Of a stretch of DNA of 28,048 nt, positions 25,893 to 28,048 are shown piece by piece. Location of the stretch: contig JAFGEY010000455.1 in NCBI GenBank assembly GCA_016931365.1, forward strand, positions 1-28,048, in the 5' to 3' direction. The stretch comes from Anaerolineae bacterium (GTDB taxonomy: Bacteria; Chloroflexota; Anaerolineae; JAFGEY01). Each line of letters opens with the position of its first letter. Within the stretch, counting starts at the first letter, position 1. The translations under genes and the position numbers were made by a program. The notes below the pieces were generated by a model, which worked only from the letters and a program-made list of their open reading frames with translations, ran no database searches and was not told the origin of the DNA.

Positions 25893-26456
25893 ATGCCTTT
25901 TCAATTCGAACGTTTAGCGATCCCAGAAGTCATATTGATCAAGCCGCGCGTGTTTGCCGACGAACGAGGTCATTTTGCCGAAACTTACAAGCGATCCGAG
26001 TTTGCGGCCAACGGCATTGACGTCGAGTTTGTCCAGGACAATTATTCGCATTCTGTCCGCGGTGTTTTGCGAGGCTTGCACTTTCAGGCCCCGCCCAATG
26101 CCCAGGCCAAGCTGGTGAGTGTCGTTAGCGGGCGCGCATTCGATGTGGCCGTAGATATCCGCCGTGGTTCGCCTACCTATAGCCGGTGGGTCGGCGCGAT
26201 CCTCTCGGACGAAGACCATTATATGCTGTACATCCCGGCCGGGTTTGCGCACGGATTTTGCGTGCTCGACGAGGCCGATTTCGTCTACAAGGTCACAGCC
26301 GAGTATTCGCCACAGCACGAATGCGGCATTGTGTGGAACGATCCTGCTATCGGCATCGAATGGCCAGTGGCAAATCCCATCCTTTCGGCCAAAGACACCC
26401 ATTTGCCTTTGCTCGCTGAAACGGATCGCAGCTTTGTTTACGAGGAGCAAGGATGA
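25893..26456 (+). CDS. rfbC: dTDP-4-dehydrorhamnose 3,5-epimerase (RmlC/RfbC)
   Basis: 187 residues, the full length of the family. The cupin has the expected blocks FADERGHFAETYK, VQDNYSHSVRGVLRGLHFQ with catalytic His63, VDIRRGSPTYSRWVG, YIPAGFAHGFCVLD and FVYKVTAEYSP (Tyr132 and Tyr138). It epimerises C3 and C5 of dTDP-4-keto-6-deoxyglucose on the way to dTDP-L-rhamnose in the cytoplasm. The other rhamnose genes (rfbA, B, D) are absent from the window. It starts 10 bp after the DUF6599 gene with a poor Shine-Dalgarno, and overlaps the polyferredoxin gene by 4 bp, so it is embedded in an otherwise redox-related operon. Confidence 0.94.
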   Translation: MPFQFERLAIPEVILIKPRVFADERGHFAETYKRSEFAANGIDVEFVQDNYSHSVRGVLRGLHFQAPPNAQAKLVSVVSGRAFDVAVDIRRGSPTYSRWVGAILSDEDHYMLYIPAGFAHGFCVLDEADFVYKVTAEYSPQHECGIVWNDPAIGIEWPVANPILSAKDTHLPLLAETDRSFVYEEQG

Positions 26457-27979
26457 AACCAGCCCAAAATTGGTCGCGCTGGCGGCGCGTGAGACAAATT
26501 GTCCAATTACTTGCCTTTGCGCTATACATCTATTTGCTCTTCGCCGCCTTACAGCGACGGGTTGCCTTTGGGCTGGCCGATCTCTTTTTCCGGCTCGATC
26601 CGCTGGCCGCGCTGGTCTCAATGATCGCCGTGCAAGAGTGGATTCCCCGCCTAGCGCTGGCCCTGGTCACACTCGCGCTGACGCTGCTGCTGGGCCGTGT
26701 ATGGTGCGGCTGGCTGTGCCCGCTGGGCACGCTGCTGGAATGGGTGCACTTGCGGTCGGCAGCAAGATACGCGCTGTCCATCTCGCCGCGCTGGCGGGGG
26801 GTGAAAAACGGGCTGCTCATCTTGACCCTGGTGGCGGCGCTGTTCGGCAACCTCACCCTGCTGGTTTTCGACCCGATCACCATTTTCACCCGCACGATGA
26901 CCGTGGCCGTGCTGCCCGCGCTCAACGGGGCGATCACCGCCGCTGAACGGTTCGTCTACCCGCTGCCCCTGTTTCGCCCGCTCGTCGACGGCCTGGAGCG
27001 CATTTTGCGCGGGCCGGTGCTGCCGGTCAAGCAGCCCTTGTTCGCGCTCAACCTGCTGATCGCCGCGCTGCTTGCCGGACTGCTCGCGCTCAACGCACTG
27101 GCCGACCGCTTTTGGTGCCGCTATCTCTGCCCGCTCGGCGCGCTGCTTGGCTGGCTGTCCAAGATTTCGCTGCTCAGGCCGATCGTCGGCCCGGCCTGCA
27201 ACCGCTGCGGGGTCTGCGCCGGCGCGTGTCGCCTGGAAGCCATCGACTCGACGCAGGGCTACCAGGTGATGGCCGGCGAATGCACCGTCTGCCTGGACTG
27301 CCTGGCCGCCTGCCCGACCGACGGCATCGGTTGGCGCGCCTGGAACCCCGAAAAATGGCGCTGGGGCTGGCGTCCCGACCCCAGGCGTCCATTCGACCCG
27401 ACGCGGCGACAGGTGCTGGCCGGGTTGATCACGGGCGCGGCGGGAGTTGCCCTGCTCAACAGTGATGCCCAGAGCCGCCAACCCGACCTGCATCTAGTCC
27501 GCCCACCGGGTGTAACCGACGAAGACGCGTTTTTAGCCGTCTGCATACGGTGCAGCCAGTGCATGAAGGTCTGCCCCACCGCCGGCCTCCAGCCGGCGCT
27601 GTTCGAAGCCGGCGCGCGGGCCATGTGGACGCCGCACCTGGTACCTCGCCTGGGCGAATGTGATTACGGCTGCAACGCCTGCGGCCAGGTCTGTCCGTCC
27701 GGGGCGATTCCCAACCTGAGGCTGGACATCAAGCGGCTGACCAAAATGGGGATGGCCGTCGTAAACCGCGACCGCTGCTGGCCGTGGGCCTACGGCATCC
27801 CCTGCATCGTCTGCGAAGAAATGTGCCCCGTTTCCGACAAAGCGATCCACCTGGACATCGATCCCCAAACCGGGCTGCAAAAGCCGGTGGTCGATTCAGC
27901 GCTGTGCATCGGCTGTGGCATCTGCGAGCAGCAGTGCCCGGTGGAAGGTGAAGCCGCGATCCGCGTGGTACGCGGGTGA
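26453..27979 (+). CDS. NapH-NapG-like fusion, membrane polyferredoxin
   Basis: 508 residues. Residues 1-240 are membrane helices with two NapH/NosR-type motifs, WCGWLCPLG (84-92) and WCRYLCPLG (221-229), followed by two 4Fe-4S clusters (C249/252/255/259 and C277/280/283/287). After a linker comes an internal twin-arginine-like segment, TRRQVLAGLITGAAGVALL (317-335), then a NapG-like domain starting VRPPGVTDEDAFLAVCIRC. Its further cysteine groups are C364/367/370/374, C403/407/410/414, C442/451/454/458 and C485/488/491/495. NapG and NapH pass electrons from quinol to periplasmic reductases; no nitrate reductase is present here, so the acceptor is unknown. The ATGA overlap ties it to rfbC; the DUF362 and DUF6599 proteins are likely partners. 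Confidence 0.9.
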   Translation: MKPAQNWSRWRRVRQIVQLLAFALYIYLLFAALQRRVAFGLADLFFRLDPLAALVSMIAVQEWIPRLALALVTLALTLLLGRVWCGWLCPLGTLLEWVHLRSAARYALSISPRWRGVKNGLLILTLVAALFGNLTLLVFDPITIFTRTMTVAVLPALNGAITAAERFVYPLPLFRPLVDGLERILRGPVLPVKQPLFALNLLIAALLAGLLALNALADRFWCRYLCPLGALLGWLSKISLLRPIVGPACNRCGVCAGACRLEAIDSTQGYQVMAGECTVCLDCLAACPTDGIGWRAWNPEKWRWGWRPDPRRPFDPTRRQVLAGLITGAAGVALLNSDAQSRQPDLHLVRPPGVTDEDAFLAVCIRCSQCMKVCPTAGLQPALFEAGARAMWTPHLVPRLGECDYGCNACGQVCPSGAIPNLRLDIKRLTKMGMAVVNRDRCWPWAYGIPCIVCEEMCPVSDKAIHLDIDPQTGLQKPVVDSALCIGCGICEQQCPVEGEAAIRVVRG

Positions 27980-28000
27980 GCCAGTATGGAGACCTCATTT

Positions 28001-28029
28001 TTGACCCCCCGCCCAAACTGCGCTATACT
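28001..28029 (+). promoter_or_regulatory. Promoter at the right edge
   Basis: TTGACC (28001-28006), 17-bp spacer, TATACT (28024-28029). The predicted start site falls at or next to the A of the ATG at 28036, which would give a leaderless transcript. It follows the polyferredoxin stop by about 22 bp, so a new transcription unit begins here. Confidence 0.7.
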
Positions 28030-28035
28030 TGCGCC

Positions 28036-28048
28036 ATGTCATTCCAAC
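28036..28048 (+). CDS. Start of a further gene, probably leaderless, cut by window edge
   Basis: Only MSFQ is visible. There is no Shine-Dalgarno; the ATG stands 6 nt after the -10 hexamer, the geometry of leaderless mRNAs. Nothing can be said about the product. Confidence 0.45.

Noticed and set aside
1..28048. CRISPR arrays, tRNA or rRNA genes, insertion sequences, integrase or attachment sites
   Set aside because: I saw no regularly spaced repeats other than the three 17-mers, no tRNA- or rRNA-like sequence, and no transposase or integrase reading frame.

Overview
The window is about 28 kb of GC-rich bacterial chromosome with densely packed genes, many joined by ATGA or GTGA overlaps. The gene set suggests a Chloroflexota (Anaerolineae-like) bacterium. 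It includes a very large O-antigen-ligase/TPR membrane protein, a DUF1385 protein, an exonuclease-DinG helicase, GAF-rich signalling proteins, Tat lipoproteins with Pro/Thr linkers, DUF362 proteins and DUF6599. This assignment is inferred from gene content; there is no rRNA or marker gene to prove it.

Left part, mostly minus strand (1-10800). A DUF1385 membrane protein with a near-consensus promoter is followed by an exonuclease-helicase, a giant O-antigen-ligase/TPR protein and a GT-B glycosyltransferase cut by the window edge; the last three form a tight operon. Next to it, a DapA-family aldolase/lyase overlaps an SDR-type epimerase. These two are transcribed divergently from an FGGY sugar kinase (10938-12467), with clear promoters facing both ways, so the three look like a small sugar or sugar-acid catabolic locus.

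Middle part (12468-17431). A predicted structured leader RNA precedes a protein with four GAF domains and a class III adenylate cyclase. That gene overlaps a GAF histidine kinase. The unit ends in three tandem 17-bp palindromes and a very strong bidirectional terminator, which it shares with a convergent 254-aa protein of unknown function.

Right part, plus strand (17544-27979). A fully consensus promoter drives a 26-codon small ORF and then an intrinsic terminator with a competing antiterminator. This is the layout of ribosome-mediated attenuation. Downstream lies an ABC-F ATPase, followed at very short spacing by a DppB-like permease, a DppC-like permease fused to an apparently metal-site-less M28-like domain, two Tat-exported DUF362 lipoproteins, a DUF6599 lipoprotein, an RmlC-type epimerase and a NapH-NapG fusion polyferredoxin. 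The whole stretch could be one transcript. The window closes with a promoter placed so that the next gene would be leaderless.

The best candidates for something undescribed are the ABC-F attenuator with its long downstream operon, the hairpin-loop/RBS pairing in the cyclase leader, the permease/pseudo-peptidase fusion, and the DUF362-DUF6599-NapHG extracytoplasmic redox cluster.
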